Positions 60,941 through 64,000 of a DNA stretch of 64,000 bases are shown one piece after another. This DNA comes from Rhytidiadelphus loreus. Lineage: Eukaryota; Streptophyta; Bryopsida; Hypnales; Hylocomiaceae. Under the pieces are notes generated by a model. It saw nothing but the letters and a program-made list of their open reading frames with translations, had not been told where the DNA came from and did not search any database. How positions within the stretch are numbered: the first letter of the stretch is position 1; each line of letters starts with the position of its first letter. The stretch is taken from NCBI GenBank assembly GCA_947034895.1, contig OX344765.1, positions 20,899,001 to 20,963,000 of the forward strand. Direction: 5' to 3'. The position numbers and the translations under genes were made by a program.

Positions 60941-61880
60941 TGGCGAAGTCTCCTTTCAACTTTGTTGGAATTTTGTTGGTAATTTTCAAAGTCAAAAATT
61001 TATTTTTCAATTTGGACTTTTAATCTTGATACTAAATAGAGTAGATGTACCTATCATTGTGCATTTAAAAGTTCACATGGGAAAATTGGTTAAAATTTAG
61101 AAATTCTAATTTAGTTTATGCTATAAAATTTGTAAATACATGAATTGAATTTCTAAAAAGCTTTTGAAAACCAAATTTGGCAATTGTATAGGCCTTGTTC
61201 ATTTAAAGTTCTCAATGAATCTTTTGGAGTCTTTTAGAAAATACAAATCACCTATCATTATGCATTATGTTCCTATAATTGATTTAGCTAACTAATTCAA
61301 CATTTAATTGCAAATATTGTTCACAACCAACAATTCTACAAATGTGGATGATAAGTGCTTTTGGACCCTTACAATATTCTTTTGACACTCAATTCTAGTG
61401 TGTCAAGCAATGACATTTGAAAGTTGAAATCAATGTTTATTTTAAGTTTAGTTGCTTTATCCTTTATTCTACTTGATGAGTGGTCACTTGGCTATTTATT
61501 AGTCATATGTGGTGAACAAAGATGGGGATCAAGAATTATGAGGGCTCTTCAAAAATAAATGTAAACTTTTAGTGCATCAAATTTAGTGTGCATGGGTTCA
61601 AATGCTCTTAGCAATGCAACACAAGACAAATTTGTAAGTTATATAGTCTAGATACTACTTCTATTTGTAAGTTATATAGTCTAAATACTTGTAGATACTA
61701 CCTCTAGGGAATTCATTTCTTTTGCCAATTAAAGAAGGTATTACAAGAATAGTATAGAATCAACTTCCATTCAAATCAAAGGTGCAAAAATAGGGTCTTG
61801 GGGTGCGCAATGATAGGTGAATGTACAATGATGGGATCACAATGTATCCAAAAGAGTAAGCCAAGGGTATTGGTTGCCCT
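60941..61880. other. AT-rich non-coding stretch
   Basis: A ~36-bp direct duplication (TTTGTAAGTTATATAGTCTA) is at about 61630-61690. No gene seen. Confidence 0.4.
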
Positions 61881-62400
61881 TCTCCTCTTTCAAATTTTTT
61901 TAAGGCTGTTGATTTTTTTTAAATGCTTACCTTCGAAATCGTCGTCAATCGATTTCTCAAAAATATTTATTCCGTTGATCTTTGAGATTTAATTTGAGCC
62001 ATCCATCCAAATACATATACGATACACGGATACAAATCAAGATATAGTTACGAATATTGCACGGATACAATACTTGATATTGAAATACAATACATATACA
62101 AATATAAATACGTATATAGATACTGATATAATATACTGGTATGGGATATAGTTTTCATTGTCCCATATTGTTTGCCATTGTATATTTGTTCAAAAAATTA
62201 CAAATAAGGGGAGGGAGGGACAAAGAATTAAGAAATTAATTTTAATTAATAATAATTTTTAAACCTGGGGATCTGGGAGGGAATTAAAAAAAAAATTGAG
62301 CTCATTGTGACAGTTTGTTACAATCAATGAGCTCAGAAGATGCAGTGATTGCATATAATGGACATATCCTTTACTCAAAAGAATATTGGTGAATTTTAGA
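61881..62400 (+). repeat. Dispersed repeat, copy B
   Basis: Matches 42140-42640: GATACAAAT-rich tract, CCCATATTGTTTGCCATT, G/A-rich tract, ATTGTGACAGTTTGTTAC. The GTGACAGTTTGT block sits between AGCTCATTG and CAATGAGCT, a small inverted repeat. Confidence 0.55.
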
Positions 62401-63060
62401 TTGTAAACTCTTAACTAATTTGTGCAATGTTCAATAAAAGTAAACAAATTGTCATTAAGTCCTTAAAAAAAAATTTGAAATATAAACTCTTTTCAAGAAT
62501 ATAATGTCATGAAAAACAAAATATCAAATGAAGTCAAAGGTTTCTACATGCTATGGATTTCAAATGCTAATGCATTTTTGATACCTACATTTCATCCACA
62601 TATCACCAAGTATCATTCACATATCATTTAGATGAGAATTAGTTAGAGAATTTGTAAGACACAAAATCTTTTAGGTTTTGGTTCATATTTTATTCTTTTG
62701 ATCTTTATTTAGTTACATGAAAAATACAAAAATATGATTTTTTTTAAAAGATGGTTTGAAAATAGGTATCCATTGACTTTTTAGATTAGATAAATATTTT
62801 ATTCATCTAAACTTTTATTGCATGGTACAGGGAAAATAAGAATATGAATATTAATAAACAATGTGGATCAAAACTAACCCTTCATTGAATGGTACAAAAA
62901 ATAAAAATATTAATATTAATAAATAATGTGGATCAAAACTAACCCTTCATTGAATGGTACAAAAAATAAAAATAAAAATATTAATAAACAACATGGCTCA
63001 AAGTAATTACAGTTTAGTATTGATTGTTTACAGTTTAGGATAGGGTTCTGATACGCATTA
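62401..63060. repeat. AT-rich DNA with a ~66-bp tandem repeat
   Basis: 62822-62999 holds about 2.5 units of AATGTGGATCAAAACTAACC, then CTTCATTGAATGGTACAAAA. The rest is unrecognised. Confidence 0.6.
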
Positions 63061-63063
63061 GAA

Positions 63064-63352
63064 GGGATTCAGCCCCTTGGGAGGGCTGTGAGTTCCCTTG
63101 GTCTAGGAACAACCCCCCAGCAGTTCGTAGTAATTCACAGGTGCTGCCTAACGTGGCAAGGTGACTGCCACGTCATTTTTTTAATTTTTTTTTTCAAAAA
63201 ATAAAAAATAAAAAAATTCAACTCAATCTTTCGTTTTAAAATTTTGAAAAAAAAAAAATTGAAAAAAAAAAATAAAATTTGACAGCGGCCGTTCCCAGAC
63301 TGTCGGGGGAACAACGCCAAGAACAGGCCTGAGACGGCCCTCCCGACCCCCC
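63064..63352. mobile_element. Second member of the small GC-ended element family
   Basis: Same layout as 7908-8135: G/C-rich outer arms (CCTTGGGAGGGC / GCCCTCCCGACC), an inner ACGTGGCAAGGTGACTGCCACGT pair, an A/T homopolymer core, and a GACAGC..GTTCCC.GACTGT..GGGGAAC block. Ends are more diverged and no target duplication was found. Confidence 0.5.
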
Positions 63353-64000
63353 AAATATCATCTAATGACATGAACTAAACTAAATTGCAAACAAATGTGT
63401 ATAACTTGGGGGCACTTAGACTATCCATTAGAAACTATGTGTGAACAAAACTTTGGATCCCTATATCCTTTTAAAATTTTAAATAAAACAAAATTAAAAA
63501 ATATGAATAGATTTTTCTACTTTGAAAGTTTATGTTTTGAATTATTGATATTTTATTTGTTAATAATAATTAGTTACAAATTTTTGGAATAAAAAGATAC
63601 ACTATAGAACTAAAAAATAACTTTCACACCCCTATATTATATAAGAAAAATTTGTCTAAAAAATGAAGAAAAAATTCCTAAAAATAACTCTCTATTGAAA
63701 GCTCATTTTGAGTTGAATAATGATTCAATAGTCATCTAAATGTGTTCTCTATAATTATTTGAGTTGAGGAACATGCCATTTTAGTTCATTTTCAACCTCT
63801 TCTAGAAATCATTTCATATTTTAATTGAGTTGGAAATTTTGTCTATAGAAACCTATAGTCATTATTAAACAATGCTAAAAAATTTAGGTTGAAATTATAG
63901 TTTATTAGAAACCACTTGTTCGCATGTGGTTTGTTATAATAGAACTAAGTGCACCCCCCGAGGTGTATAATGGGCTCAAAGAGTCTTACGATGACAATGA
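63353..64000. other. AT-rich non-coding stretch
   Basis: Nothing recognised. Confidence 0.4.

Overview
This looks like nuclear DNA of a plant-lineage (streptophyte) eukaryote. It is AT-rich and gene-poor, with GT-AG spliceosomal introns, CACTA (En/Spm) and Mutator-type DNA transposons, and a SWIM zinc-finger transposase that I associate with mosses, charophytes and other plants. A bryophyte or charophyte is my best guess, but the sequence alone does not settle the species. I see no ordinary host gene; every convincing coding region lies inside a transposon.

Layout. 1-5521 is the right-hand part of a CACTA-like element whose other end lies outside the window. 5522-15148 is old repeat DNA: two diverged copies of one dispersed repeat (about 7.0-8.3 and 13.8-15.1 kb), a small GC-rich inverted-repeat element (7.9 kb), a two-part tandem repeat (12.1-12.9 kb) and about 620 bp of uninterrupted AAAT-type microsatellite.

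The main object is at 15149-34277. It is a 19.1-kb CACTA element with near-identical inverted ends (CACTA[G/T]AAGAAACCCGTG) and a TTA target duplication. Its TNP2 transposase gene is cut in two: a TNP2 block at 16.6-16.95 kb and the DUF4218 block at 32.66-33.02 kb. Between them sits a second, nested 15.2-kb transposon (17273-32456). It has its own inverted ends and a perfect 9-bp target duplication, CGCACTTGA, as in Mutator-like elements. Without it the host CACTA element is only about 3.9 kb.

The nested element carries two divergent genes. On the plus strand (27.5-31.2 kb) is a transposase-like protein with an N-terminal Cys/His zinc finger, an RNase H-like core and a C-terminal SWIM finger; two in-frame TGA codons break it. 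On the minus strand (17.56-22.05 kb) is a ten-exon gene for a ParB-like domain (DGNHRR) followed by a charged, nuclear-targeted-looking linker and a circularly permuted DNA-methyltransferase-like domain. Directly upstream of it on the same strand lies an array of about 35 tandem ~97-bp units. Each unit looks like a complete mini exon plus mini intron (AG acceptor, 45-51-nt exon encoding RVGRHEGHLATETAQ, GTAAGG donor). The array, a plausible first exon and the ParB/methyltransferase exons are in the same codon phase, so they may be one gene, now partly decayed.

34278-64000 is AT-rich DNA built from non-autonomous elements flanked by TTAA with CCC(C)TA-type ends (piggyBac-like by structure), including a three-level nest at 58.2-60.4 kb. 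It also holds several MITEs, one with an 82-bp perfect hairpin, further dispersed repeats, and one more GC-rich island near 50.2-51.0 kb that could be a promoter remnant.
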